DNA from: Verrucomicrobiales bacterium
GTDB taxonomy: Bacteria; Verrucomicrobiota; Verrucomicrobiia; Verrucomicrobiales; DEV007
Length of the DNA stretch: 53,943 nucleotides
NCBI GenBank assembly: GCA_018058245.1
Contig: JAGPCC010000004.1
Coordinates: forward strand, 1-53,943
Direction of reading: 5' to 3'
Under the pieces are notes generated by a model, which did no database searches, was not told where the DNA came from, and worked only from the letters and a program-made list of their open reading frames with translations. Positions within the stretch are counted from its first letter, which is position 1; every line of letters begins with the position of its first letter. Positions 17,540 through 26,248 of this stretch are shown one piece after another. The translations under genes and the position numbers were made by a program.

Positions 17540-17563
17540 GGGGGGGGATTTTCGGGGGGGGGG
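17540..17563. repeat. Twin poly-G tracts (G8 and G10) in a 33-base gap
   Basis: Eight G (17540-17547), the spacer attttc, then ten G (17554-17563) lie between the esterase stop (17565) and the dipeptidase ATG (17531). In the mRNA both are C-tracts directly ahead of the dipeptidase start. Homopolymers this long are prone to slippage in replication and also to sequencing error. Confidence 0.9.
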
Positions 17564-17564
17564 A

Positions 17565-19895
17565 TTATGGGGTTGGAGGTGTGGGCCAGTCAAGGTAGCG
17601 ATGCAGGAAGGCGAAGGTGCCTACGCCATGGATCGAGTGCCCACCATGGAAAAATTCGATACCAGTCTTCTCCCCCAGATCGAAGCGGGAATAGAGAAAG
17701 CGGACTTTTGCATACTCGTGCGCCACCCATTGATCCGTCGCGACGAGATCATGGTGTCCCCGCTCAACGTAGAAAGGACGGGGAAAGATCAGGCCCGCGA
17801 GTTCGGCGTAGTCGAAGGTTACCCCCATATTCCAGTAAGGCATTTCCCATTCGGTGCTGTTCATGAAACTGCCAGGGAAGTCGGGATCGGCTACCTTTCG
17901 GGTCCATTGATTAAAGTCACCCGAGCAGATCGAAAGACAGTAGTCCGTGATCACGGCAGGGATTCTCATCGCGGATTCGCCGCCATAACTGAGTCCGTAG
18001 AAGGCGATTCGCTTTTCATCGACTTGGGGCAAGCTCTTGAGCCAGGCGACCGTCTGTCGATGCGAAGCGATGAGGAAGGTGAAGAGACTGCCGCCAATGA
18101 GGTTCGCTTTGCGATCGAGCCATCGATAGCGATCTTCCCCCCGATAGAGATTATGCGGAGCAAAAGTGATGAATCCGCGCTCGGCGAGTTTTGCGGCGAA
18201 ATCATTGTAGGCTGTTTTCCCGGCGTCGACCGTATCGAGCGGCACTCCGTTTCGCCCATGTTGGCAGACGACGACCGGACGTTTCTCTCCTGCCGGGATT
18301 CCCTTGGGCATCACGAGGACACCCCAGGCCTCGAAGCCGGGATAAACATCCAGAACTACGTCCCACGCCGTCCATGCATCGGTCTCTCGAATCTTCCTCG
18401 ATCGGGGGTGGAGCGGTAGGGCTTCCTCGTCAAAAACTCCGATGACCTTCTCTTCAAAACGGGTGCGGAAATCCCCGCTATGGTTTAGGAAGGTTAGTGG
18501 GCTCAGATGCTCGTGCGATTTTTCGGTCGACCAGCCGCCTCGTTTGAGTCCCGGTTCTGCGGTGTAGAAAAAGAATTCATCTCGTGCGAGGTCCGAGGCA
18601 TCCACCTTCGACTGAATCTCTCTCTGGATCCCTTCTCGGATGCGGAGATGACGGGTGGCTGGGTCAAAGCCGATTCGCTCGTCGATCATGAGGGCGAGCG
18701 GAGGCGTTCGACTGATGTCTGTCTCCCGCCCGATCGCTTGCAAAAAGCCGGCGACGGAAGGGTAGTCTCCCCGTGCATCCTCGGCGGCTTCGGTGAGAAA
18801 GAACTGGGCCGGTGGGGAGAGTAGGTTCAAGACCGTTCCGACTCGTTGGAATTCTTCTTCGACCGAGGGGAAATCTGGCGTTTTGATTTCCCCTTTTTGA
18901 TCAGTCACATGCGGGAAGGAGGTATGCTCGAGGAGAAGCGGACGAGGATAGATGAGCGCAGCGACGGCGGCGTCGGAGTGATGGGGGAGCAGTCCGAAAA
19001 TATTGCGGTAGATCGGTTCGGACCAGGCTTGATCTCTCGCGGCAAAGGCACCACTGACGAAGGCGTGACGGATCCTTGTGTCGATCGCAGCGCCGTAGAG
19101 GGCCGCTCGTCCACCTTCCCCGTACCCGGACGCCGTCACTTCTGCCCCCGGAAATTGTAAGGAAAACCAGTCGACGGCAGCAAGCATCGTTTGCACGTCA
19201 TAACCAAGAGGATGACGACCCATTTGAAAGGCCTGACGGTAGATCCATTCCCGATTTGTCTGATCTCCCTTTTTTCCGCTGTAACGTTCGCGATTGAGCG
19301 GGGCGGGGATGAGAATACGGAAGCCCGCCATGGCGAAGCGAAGTCCGATTTGTTGATGCGGGGGGAGTTTCGGAGTCAGTCCGAGGATGTCCTCCGGAGT
19401 GTCGTCGGCATCGGGCATCAGAACCATCAGGGGAGGGGATGTCGTGCCGGGCTCCTCGGAGACGGGATTGATGTAGAGCCCTTCTGCAGAATACTCTGGG
19501 AGGACTCCCCACCGCACCGAAAAAACCTGGAAACCGGGACCGTCGGCGACTCGAAGGGAAGAGGGTTCGCCCTCAAACCCAACAGGGTTCGAATGGAGAA
19601 ACTCAAGGTGCGGGGCGACTCGCTCGTCGACGACTCCGAGTCGCTCCCGGAGTTCGAGCCGGGATTCCTCGATTATCTTTCGACGAGCTTCGCCCTCTCG
19701 AGGAAGCGATGGAATTCGCCTGGCGGTTTCTTCGATTTTTGCGTCGATGAAGCTGTGCGCTCCGTCCATGACCCGGATGGAAAAATCGTCATCGCTCCAG
19801 TCCAGCGGGGCGGTATCGGGGAGTGTTTCCGTGCCTTCCTGACAATTGCCAAAAATCGGGAACAGGACGAGGAGAAAAAGAGGCCAATATTTCAT
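17565..19895 (-). CDS. Exported tandem alpha/beta hydrolase (esterase), first domain inactive
   Basis: This 776-residue protein begins with a signal peptide (MKYWPLFLLVLFPIFGNCQ). It contains two alpha/beta-hydrolase domains of the dienelactone hydrolase/acetyl xylan esterase type. In the second, FYGLSYGGES carries the nucleophile serine (GxSxG) and FHGGHSIHG the probable catalytic histidine. In the first, the equivalent elbow reads GYGEGG, with Glu where Ser is expected, so that domain is probably non-catalytic. PVC-group genomes have many such exported carbohydrate-ester hydrolases. The start overlaps the DUF4403 stop by 4 bases, which suggests coupling. The substrate is unknown; deacetylation of polysaccharide is an inference. 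Confidence 0.82.
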   Translation of the reverse strand: MKYWPLFLLVLFPIFGNCQEGTETLPDTAPLDWSDDDFSIRVMDGAHSFIDAKIEETARRIPSLPREGEARRKIIEESRLELRERLGVVDERVAPHLEFLHSNPVGFEGEPSSLRVADGPGFQVFSVRWGVLPEYSAEGLYINPVSEEPGTTSPPLMVLMPDADDTPEDILGLTPKLPPHQQIGLRFAMAGFRILIPAPLNRERYSGKKGDQTNREWIYRQAFQMGRHPLGYDVQTMLAAVDWFSLQFPGAEVTASGYGEGGRAALYGAAIDTRIRHAFVSGAFAARDQAWSEPIYRNIFGLLPHHSDAAVAALIYPRPLLLEHTSFPHVTDQKGEIKTPDFPSVEEEFQRVGTVLNLLSPPAQFFLTEAAEDARGDYPSVAGFLQAIGRETDISRTPPLALMIDERIGFDPATRHLRIREGIQREIQSKVDASDLARDEFFFYTAEPGLKRGGWSTEKSHEHLSPLTFLNHSGDFRTRFEEKVIGVFDEEALPLHPRSRKIRETDAWTAWDVVLDVYPGFEAWGVLVMPKGIPAGEKRPVVVCQHGRNGVPLDTVDAGKTAYNDFAAKLAERGFITFAPHNLYRGEDRYRWLDRKANLIGGSLFTFLIASHRQTVAWLKSLPQVDEKRIAFYGLSYGGESAMRIPAVITDYCLSICSGDFNQWTRKVADPDFPGSFMNSTEWEMPYWNMGVTFDYAELAGLIFPRPFYVERGHHDLVATDQWVAHEYAKVRFLYSRFDLGEKTGIEFFHGGHSIHGVGTFAFLHRYLDWPTPPTP

Positions 19896-21388
19896 GGCTC
19901 GCGGTCGGGCTTCAGTTCGAGTTGATTGATGCTAGAGCTCATGTCTCCGGTGGCCTGGACGACAATGACGATTCCTGGATCGGGGTTTCCCTCGGCGGTC
20001 GGGCGCGTCACTGTGTAAATGTCCGTGAGTTTGACTTGGAGATTTTTCAGGGAAACATCAATACCTTCAGGAAGATGGGCGTTTGCGATCGCTTTCTGCA
20101 CTTCTTCATTTAGTTCGGCCTGGTATTCATTCAGATCGACCCGCAACTGCGATTCGATTCCTTTGACGAGGAGGTCTTCCAAAAGCCAAGCGGCCGCTCC
20201 GGTGAGTTTGTCTTTTGTTTCAACGGTCAGCTCGACGCTGGTAAATCCTAGAGTCTGATCTTCCAAGTTGATAATCGGGCGTCCACTCACCCAGATCGAG
20301 CCAGCCACGCCGCGACCGAGACGAGATTTGTCGGCTTCAATTTCGAGTTTTAAATTCAGATATCCTTTTTCCCCGACTTCGGCCTCCATTCCAGAAATTT
20401 CAATTTTGGTTCCGATCCCGGTATCGATCGCGATGTTTTCCTTGCGAATGACTTCGTTGAGCTCGGCGATGCTGATGATCACGGGTAGATTTAGTTCCGT
20501 GCTGACAGGGCCAGTGAGAGGTTTCATGTCCGGCAGGGGAGCTGGCGTCGCCGTTCCTGGATCTCGGTTCGTGAGCATGGTTTCCGACTCTACTCCCACC
20601 GTGACGGATAGAGAATCCGGTGCGTGGTAGTCGATCGGGGCTACGAGTAGCCTCCTCGGGTTCACATTGATCCAGACAGGGGGGCTTTCGGAAACTTGGC
20701 GGGTGATGTAAGCCTGATTCCAGAGCTTGTTGACCTCCTTTCGCAAGTTAATGCCTTTTCTCAAGGCGGGGGTGATTTTGCGAGTTTCCTTCTGGAGGTA
20801 TTGACCGACACTTCCACCGATCAGATCGCTGAGGTCGATTTTTCCGATCTGTCCCAGGCTGAGCACGGCTTTGCTCAGTTCAATGTTCGGGACGAGGTTC
20901 GGATTGATCTGCCAGTCCGGTAGAATTTCGGGAACGAGGATCCCTCCGGCGCTGCCTCCTACATCGACGGAACCGTGGATGGGGAAAGAAATAATCTTCG
21001 CATCGATGTCGCCGTTGATATTCGCCGTTCCGTCGAAGGGGACGTGGAAGGAGAGCTTGTCGCCGAGGTTCGCGAAGAGGATCTCCCCCCGCTTCACGTT
21101 CCAAGCAAAGGACCCATTTTTGACTCTTTTGTGAATCTCTTTCTGTTCCGTCCCCGTGAATGTTGCCGGGACTTCAGCGTTCGCGATCTCGTTCAAAAGG
21201 GAAACAGGAACGGCGATGTTGATTGCGAGCAGGGAAGTTTCCGCTCTCGGGACATCGAGCTCTCCGATCGACGTCCCGGCTGGTGCATCGACGGAGATCC
21301 ATCGCGGACCCAGCACGCGAGCTCCGAGGAAGACCGCGAGGACTCCCACGAGGAGTAGTGCCGCAAGAATGAGGAGAACAGTTTTCAT
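19892..21388 (-). CDS. DUF4403 family protein, membrane-anchored
   Basis: This 498-residue protein has one N-terminal hydrophobic segment (MKTVLLILAALLLVGVLAVFLGA), either a signal peptide or anchor, followed by a long beta-rich region matching the DUF4403 type. The region includes repeated amphipathic strands such as NLPVIISIAELNEVI and GYLNLKLEIEA. DUF4403 proteins have a tubular lipid-binding-like fold related to BPI/SMP proteins by structure prediction in general; the role in bacteria is not established. It is the first gene of the exported-protein run and overlaps the esterase by 4 bases. The 92 bases upstream are shared with the divergent DUF432 gene. Confidence 0.75.
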   Translation of the reverse strand: MKTVLLILAALLLVGVLAVFLGARVLGPRWISVDAPAGTSIGELDVPRAETSLLAINIAVPVSLLNEIANAEVPATFTGTEQKEIHKRVKNGSFAWNVKRGEILFANLGDKLSFHVPFDGTANINGDIDAKIISFPIHGSVDVGGSAGGILVPEILPDWQINPNLVPNIELSKAVLSLGQIGKIDLSDLIGGSVGQYLQKETRKITPALRKGINLRKEVNKLWNQAYITRQVSESPPVWINVNPRRLLVAPIDYHAPDSLSVTVGVESETMLTNRDPGTATPAPLPDMKPLTGPVSTELNLPVIISIAELNEVIRKENIAIDTGIGTKIEISGMEAEVGEKGYLNLKLEIEADKSRLGRGVAGSIWVSGRPIINLEDQTLGFTSVELTVETKDKLTGAAAWLLEDLLVKGIESQLRVDLNEYQAELNEEVQKAIANAHLPEGIDVSLKNLQVKLTDIYTVTRPTAEGNPDPGIVIVVQATGDMSSSINQLELKPDREP

Positions 21389-21480
21389 AACGTTTTTGAT
21401 TCCGAAATGCCGGATGGCTCAAATAGGCGATACCTGATGCCGCCGTTTAATTCAAAACGTTCTTGTGAGATAATTCATCC

Positions 21481-22281
21481 ATGATTATGCAAAATGAAGC
21501 AATTGATTGGGGATCTCGCTCGATCGGTGCGGTTCCCCGCAGTCGACTTCATTGTGGTTCGCTCCTGGTGGAAATGGTCCAGGGAGAGAACGAAGTGACT
21601 TTGGCGTCGAAGCGCCTTAGTGAGGTGGAGTCTGCGGAGTATCGCGATGACGACACGGCGGTTTTCTGGACCGACTGGACGGTCTGCACCGGTGCCAGTG
21701 GAGTTGAGATCCTCCCCCAGTTGCCTGACCGACCGGTTCTGGCCCGCGAGGAACCGGGATTTGATCTTCTCCCTGGCGAAGCAACGCAGGCGTATTTGCG
21801 GATCCCTTTGACCTTGGTAATCAAGGCCATCGGTCAGGATGGCGACACCCTCGCAGAGCTTCCGACCGGAACTCTCTCCCGGGCGATTTTCGGAGAACTC
21901 GAGGAGGCGGAATCTTGTTATCTCCTGGAAACAGCACCGTCACTGACGATTTTTGAAGATCTGGGATCCAGCGAAGTTCTTGCTCCGATTCAGATCCGGA
22001 ACGAATCCGACGAGACTCTGACGGTCACACAGATTTGTCTTCGCCTTGCGCATCTCTCCATTTTCCGCTCGGGAACAAATCTCTGGACGAGTGAAACCTA
22101 CGTCCGTTATCAAGGCGGGGAGAACCGCAGTCGGATTTCGGTCAAATCCGGTGCTCCCTCGCAGGCGAGGAATGCCCGCCTGATCGTCGGTCCCCGTCTT
22201 CCCGGGCCGGCGACTCTGATCGGGCGGACCTTTCGATCGTTCCTCGATTGGACTCAGGGAGCCGCGTCCCGTTGTTTTTAA
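21481..22281 (+). CDS. DUF432 family protein
   Basis: This 266-residue soluble protein has no signal or membrane segment. The layout resembles DUF432: an RPVLAREEPGFDLLPGE region, a central LAELPTG, a cysteine-containing ESCYLLET, then IQIRNESDETLTVTQICLRLAHLSIF, and LWTSETYVRYQGG towards the end. DUF432 proteins often occur near mechanosensitive or ion channels; here CorA is convergent, with only 6 bases between the stops. I recall the family from pattern, not from a search, so the assignment is moderate. Start at the first ATG; a second ATG lies two codons on. Confidence 0.6.
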   Translation: MIMQNEAIDWGSRSIGAVPRSRLHCGSLLVEMVQGENEVTLASKRLSEVESAEYRDDDTAVFWTDWTVCTGASGVEILPQLPDRPVLAREEPGFDLLPGEATQAYLRIPLTLVIKAIGQDGDTLAELPTGTLSRAIFGELEEAESCYLLETAPSLTIFEDLGSSEVLAPIQIRNESDETLTVTQICLRLAHLSIFRSGTNLWTSETYVRYQGGENRSRISVKSGAPSQARNARLIVGPRLPGPATLIGRTFRSFLDWTQGAASRCF

Positions 22282-22287
22282 TCGATT

Positions 22288-23385
22288 TTACATCCATTTC
22301 ATTCGGCGGAATAGCCAGAGCATCCCAACGGAGCAAAGGGCAAACAGTCCCCACACTGCTGGATAGGCCCAACGAAAATGGAGTTCGGGCATGAAATCAA
22401 AATTCATCCCGTAGACTCCGGCGATGAAAGTGAGCGGTAGGAAAATGGTCGAGAAACAGGTCAGCACCTTCATTACCTCGTTCATCCGGTTGCTCGCAGC
22501 GGAAAGGTAATAGTCGCGCAGGCCCGTGCTGCTCTCCCTCAGGAATTCCGCAGTTTCGATCGCCTGAATAGCGTGGTCATTGAGGTCGAAAAAATAAGGC
22601 GTAGATTCGTCTGTAATGAGATGGGCATCGTCCCGGAGAAGCGCTCCGGCAATCTCGCGAATCGGGCGGATGACTCTCTGGAGGCGATGAATGTCCCGTT
22701 TCACGTTGTAGAGTTCGGAGATATCGACTTCGGCAGCGTTGTCCTGAAGTCGTTCATCCATTGTGATGAGCGTATCGTCGAGTTGGTCGAGCACCGATAG
22801 GTAATTGTCCACGACGGCATCGATGAGAGCCCAAGTGAGATAGTCTGCCTTGTGCTTGCGGATGCGTCCGCCGATGTTCGTTTTGATTCGGTGAACCACG
22901 GGATCAAACGGGGTCGCGGGACTCTCCGAGAAAGTGAGAACCCGATTCCCGGGAAGCAGGACGAGGGAAAAGTGCTGGATGTCGATGGAGTTTGCGATCT
23001 CCCCATGGGTCACCAGTCGAGTAACGATAAAAATCGAGTTGCTCCGGTTTTCGACTTTGGCGCGACTATTTGTATGGAGGATGTCCTCCAAGGTGAGCAC
23101 CGAGAGTCCATAAGCCTCCCCGATTCGTCGCACTTCATCGACCTCGTGGAGACCGGTGAAATGCAACCATGTCACTTTTCCTGGATCGTCGGCAATGCCT
23201 TCGGCGGGAAACGAGGTCAGGATTTTCTCTTCACAATGATCTTCGTCATAAATCATCAAGCGGAGATTTGCGGAATCGGATCGCTTCTCCCCCCGGTGGA
23301 CGAGACTCCCGGGCGGTTGCGCGAGAGGGCGTTTTCTTCTGGAGGCTATGGAAAGAGCCTTCCGGCGTTTACGGGGTGATCTCAT
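22288..23385 (-). CDS. corA: CorA-type magnesium/cobalt transporter
   Basis: CorA forms a pentameric channel for Mg2+ uptake. The 365 residues show the large cytoplasmic N-terminal domain, a long helical region (LDDTLITMDERLQD and following), and two C-terminal membrane helices. The first helix ends in the diagnostic YGMNF motif, and the second is YPAVWGLFALCSVGMLWLF with the basic KWM terminus. The first 35 residues are strongly basic, and a later start is possible. It is convergent with the DUF432 gene. Confidence 0.95.
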   Translation of the reverse strand: MRSPRKRRKALSIASRRKRPLAQPPGSLVHRGEKRSDSANLRLMIYDEDHCEEKILTSFPAEGIADDPGKVTWLHFTGLHEVDEVRRIGEAYGLSVLTLEDILHTNSRAKVENRSNSIFIVTRLVTHGEIANSIDIQHFSLVLLPGNRVLTFSESPATPFDPVVHRIKTNIGGRIRKHKADYLTWALIDAVVDNYLSVLDQLDDTLITMDERLQDNAAEVDISELYNVKRDIHRLQRVIRPIREIAGALLRDDAHLITDESTPYFFDLNDHAIQAIETAEFLRESSTGLRDYYLSAASNRMNEVMKVLTCFSTIFLPLTFIAGVYGMNFDFMPELHFRWAYPAVWGLFALCSVGMLWLFRRMKWM

Positions 23386-23501
23386 CGTGGGATTCTATCC
23401 TAGCCGGAAGTCGGCTTTTGTCAGCAGCTCTCTCGGAGAGACTTCGAAAAAAGCGAAATTGGAGGGATGAAATCCGATGTTTTCCGCGCTACGATAGATC
23501 A

Positions 23502-24164
23502 ATGGAGGAAAAACCGGGGCAGATTGAAAAAATCAACCGATGCGCCGTATTCGGAGGTTCGTTTGATCCCGTTCATCGCGGTCATCTCGGCATGGCGGTG
23601 AAAGCAAGGAACTCGCTGGCGCTAGATCGTGTCATTTTTCTTCCCTGTGCCGTTTCCCCATTTAAGACAGGAACGATTGCGACCGGGACCCAACGTCGTG
23701 AAATGCTAGACTTGGCGGTGGAGGAAATGGCATCGAAATCCAGTACGACCTGGGCCGATGTTTCGGATTTTGAATTGAGTCGTCCCGCTCCAAGTTATTC
23801 CTGGGAGGCGGCGTTACATTTCACCAGTGCGGCTCCCGAAGTGGAATGGTATTGGATCGTAGGGACGGATCAGTGGCAGGTCATCGACCGCTGGGCAAGA
23901 CCGGAGATCCTGCAAAAATTGCTTCATTTTATCGTCTTCACTCGTCATGGAAACGAGGTAGAATCTAGAGCCGGGTGGCGATACACGGCTATAGAGTTTG
24001 ATCATCCCGCCTCCTCGAGCGAAATCCGAAAAGATTGGGGACGTCATTCCGACTGGCTCACCGACGGAGTGAGAGCGTATGTGTCCCAACACAGGGTTTA
24101 CGGATCGGTGCGGGACGGGGGGATCTCCCAGAAAGACACAGCGGTTGATCCCAAGATTTTTTGA
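23502..24164 (+). CDS. nadD: Nicotinate-nucleotide adenylyltransferase
   Basis: NadD makes deamido-NAD+ from nicotinate mononucleotide and ATP in NAD synthesis. The 220 residues open with CAVFGGSFDPVHRGHLGMA, containing the nucleotidyltransferase GSFDPxHxGH motif, and end with SSSEIRKDWG, the conserved SSxxIR box. Motifs such as WIVGTDQW lie between. I start at the ATG at 23502; the frame is open upstream but overlaps the corA promoter region. The stop overlaps the SixA start by one base (TGATG), so the two are translationally coupled. Confidence 0.93.
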   Translation: MEEKPGQIEKINRCAVFGGSFDPVHRGHLGMAVKARNSLALDRVIFLPCAVSPFKTGTIATGTQRREMLDLAVEEMASKSSTTWADVSDFELSRPAPSYSWEAALHFTSAAPEVEWYWIVGTDQWQVIDRWARPEILQKLLHFIVFTRHGNEVESRAGWRYTAIEFDHPASSSEIRKDWGRHSDWLTDGVRAYVSQHRVYGSVRDGGISQKDTAVDPKIF

Positions 24165-24667
24165 TGAAACAACTTCTTCTTATTCGCCACGGAAAGTCTG
24201 ACTGGGATTCTCCCGGACTCAACGACCACGAGCGTACGCTCAATGAACAGGGGCAACGCGACGTTTTGAAAATGGCAGCAGCACTCCGGCAACGCGGAGT
24301 AGAGCCAGACCTCATCGTTACGAGTACAGCGATTCGAGCCCTGACCACCGCACGGATGATAGGCGACGCGATGGCCTGCCCGATCGGGCAGATCCAGGCG
24401 GACTCGGATCTCTATCTGGCCTCGCCCCAGACCATTCTCAGGAAAATTCAGCATCTGGATGAAGATGCCGATACGGTCATGATCTTCGGTCATAATCCCG
24501 GAATGCACGAGGCGGTCAATCTTTTGAGTGACAGCACAGTGGTGGAGGATTTCCCGACCTTGGCGGTTGCTCGGTTCGAGCTCTCCGTGGGGTACTGGGG
24601 AGAAATTGAATTTTCGACCGGACTCCTCATAGAAAGGATTACTCCGCGGTTTCTCTCAAGCGAGTAA
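24164..24667 (+). CDS. sixA: SixA-type histidine phosphatase
   Basis: This 167-residue protein starts with LLLIRHGKSDWDSPG, the RHG motif that holds the phosphorylated histidine, and has a second catalytic histidine in IFGHNPGMHE. SixA proteins remove phosphate from phosphohistidine of phosphotransfer proteins. With several receiver proteins in this region a signalling target is possible, but related enzymes act on small molecules. The ATG at 24164 shares a base with the nadD stop; a TTG three bases earlier is less likely. Confidence 0.85.
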   Translation: MKQLLLIRHGKSDWDSPGLNDHERTLNEQGQRDVLKMAAALRQRGVEPDLIVTSTAIRALTTARMIGDAMACPIGQIQADSDLYLASPQTILRKIQHLDEDADTVMIFGHNPGMHEAVNLLSDSTVVEDFPTLAVARFELSVGYWGEIEFSTGLLIERITPRFLSSE

Positions 24668-24715
24668 GTGGAATTCTTTCTGGAATGAAATCGTTCCTGA
24701 TATAGTGTTTTTCCC

Positions 24716-25459
24716 ATGAACGATGTGCCCCCCCTTTTGCCAGTCTCCGCATCTCAGAAATCCGAGCTGCCAACTGAGAAATCGGGTTCAGGAAAGAAAT
24801 GGGCCATGGGCTGTGGCATGGGGTGCCTCACCCTAACAGTGATCGGACTCATCGCAGGATGGATGATGTTCACAGTGATCAAGGAGAAGGCTGGCGACAT
24901 GATCGGCAATTTTGTATCGGATCAACCGGTGGCAATCGCTAGTGCTGAGGTTACTCCGGCGCAGATCGATGAAGCGACGGCCAAGTTCGAGGCTTTCCGA
25001 AAGGGAATGGAGTCGGATGCAGTTGCGGTGCCTCTCCATCTCAATGCAGAGGAATTGAATGCTCTGATCTTCCATCACCCGTCGCGGCAACAATTTGCGG
25101 GTATGGGAAATATCTCGATTGAAAATGATCAATTGAAAAGCCAAGTCAGTGTGAACCTCGACGATTTTCAGATTCCTGTGAAATTCATCGCCGATGCCGT
25201 AAAGGGGAAATATTTTAACGGAGATGTCACACTCTCTCTGGGGATGGCTGCGGGACGACCTTCACTCTACATTGAGGAGTTGGAAGTGAACGGGAACGCG
25301 ATTCCGAAGGAATTCCTGTCAGAATTGGGAGGGAAAAATCTGCTCGAAGAATTCCAAAAAGACGAGAAGATCTCCGCCATCTTCGACAAGATCGAAGATA
25401 TTCGCATTGAAGACGGGGAACTTAAGATCATCCCCAAAGGCGGTGCCGGGTCAAATTGA
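24716..25459 (+). CDS. Single-pass membrane protein, unknown function
   Basis: This 247-residue protein has a short Pro/Ser-rich cytoplasmic start, one membrane helix (LTLTVIGLIAGWMMFTVI) at about residues 40-57 with a GCGMGC motif just before it, and a soluble extracytoplasmic domain of roughly 190 residues. I recognise no family. It follows sixA by 48 bases and may share its transcript. It is convergent with the FmdB gene; a small inverted repeat (cggga, gag, tcccg) lies between the two stops. Confidence 0.65.
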   Translation: MNDVPPLLPVSASQKSELPTEKSGSGKKWAMGCGMGCLTLTVIGLIAGWMMFTVIKEKAGDMIGNFVSDQPVAIASAEVTPAQIDEATAKFEAFRKGMESDAVAVPLHLNAEELNALIFHHPSRQQFAGMGNISIENDQLKSQVSVNLDDFQIPVKFIADAVKGKYFNGDVTLSLGMAAGRPSLYIEELEVNGNAIPKEFLSELGGKNLLEEFQKDEKISAIFDKIEDIRIEDGELKIIPKGGAGSN

Positions 25460-25506
25460 CCGTGCCATCGGGAGAGTCCCGGGAGATTGTCGGCAGGAAT
25501 GGACGC

Positions 25507-25761
25507 TTACAGTTTCTCGTAGGTGCCTTTGTCGCGCCTCTCCAGGACCGTGAATCCAGCCTTTTTTGCGTCGCTCACCGAAAGAGGTTTTGTGATTTTC
25601 GGGGAGCTGATCCCTTTTGAGAGAAGCTTTTTCACCGGATTGCGACAGAGCGGGCAGAGTTCCAAAGGTGGTCGAGTGAGCGGGCGACGGATTTCAAACC
25701 CCTTTTTGCAGATCCGGCATCCGCTCTCTGGATCGCTTGTGATGTATTCGTAAAGAGGCAT
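25507..25761 (-). CDS. FmdB-type zinc-ribbon protein
   Basis: This 84-residue protein starts MPLYEYITSD and has two CxxC pairs (CRIC and CPLC) that would bind one zinc, the pattern of the FmdB/putative regulatory zinc-ribbon family. The C-terminal part has VSDAKKAGFTVLERR. The function of the family is not well established. The frame is open 19 residues upstream, but family members start at MPLYEY, so I use the ATG at 25761. It lies downstream of rpsN, separated from it by a terminator-like hairpin. Confidence 0.8.
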   Translation of the reverse strand: MPLYEYITSDPESGCRICKKGFEIRRPLTRPPLELCPLCRNPVKKLLSKGISSPKITKPLSVSDAKKAGFTVLERRDKGTYEKL

Positions 25762-25827
25762 CAGGAAATCTCCCAGATCAGGGTCGCTTTGCAACTGAAT
25801 TGGTTCCAGGGGAACCACAAGTACACG

Positions 25828-25855
25828 AAAAAAGCGGAGTCAATCGACCCCGCTC
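25828..25855 (-). terminator. Terminator after rpsN
   Basis: On the minus strand the arms agcgg and ccgct enclose a loop and are followed by six T (AAAAAA on the plus strand at 25828-25833). It lies about 30 bases past the rpsN stop and ahead of the FmdB start. Confidence 0.65.
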
Positions 25856-25884
25856 TCGCAGAATGGCATCTCGGCGAAGCCGGA

Positions 25885-26154
25885 TTACCAACTCGACTTT
25901 GTCACGCCCGGGATCATACCGTGAGAGGCGAGCTCGCGGAAAGTGATACGGGACATTTTGAAGCGACGGAGATAGCCCCGGCGACGACCGGTGACTTCAC
26001 AGCGATTTACAACCCGGGTAGGGCTCGCGTCGCGAGGGAGCATCGTCAGACCATCATAGTCCTTCTCTGCTTTCAGCTTGGCACGAAGCTTCGCATATTT
26101 TGCTACTGTGCGGCTTTTGCGCGCGTTACGGGCGATCCAACTTTGTTTTGCCAT
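25885..26154 (-). CDS. rpsN: 30S ribosomal protein S14 (zinc-free type)
   Basis: S14 is a small-subunit protein that helps assemble the 30S head. The 89 residues include [10 protein letters not shown] at the start, [27 protein letters not shown] in the centre, and IPGVTKSSW at the end. It is the longer, zinc-free form, without the CxxC pairs of the short form. The gene stands alone, outside the large ribosomal protein operon, as in several bacterial groups. Confidence 0.95.
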   Translation of the reverse strand: MAKQSWIARNARKSRTVAKYAKLRAKLKAEKDYDGLTMLPRDASPTRVVNRCEVTGRRRGYLRRFKMSRITFRELASHGMIPGVTKSSW

Positions 26155-26248
26155 GGTGGGCGGGAATTTATCCGCTTTGAGCGATTTTCAAGCGAAAAAT
26201 GAATAATTGAGGTGGTAAGAGGACTGTGAAGTGTGATTCTTTACCAGT

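Noticed and set aside
17601-18419. A long open frame antisense to the tandem esterase
   Set aside because: The opposing strand has clear hydrolase motifs and the frame has none.
21463-21480. A partial Rex-operator-like sequence (TTGTGAgataaTTCA) before the DUF432 gene
   Set aside because: Only one half-site matches well and the second half breaks off after four bases, so it is below what I would call a site.
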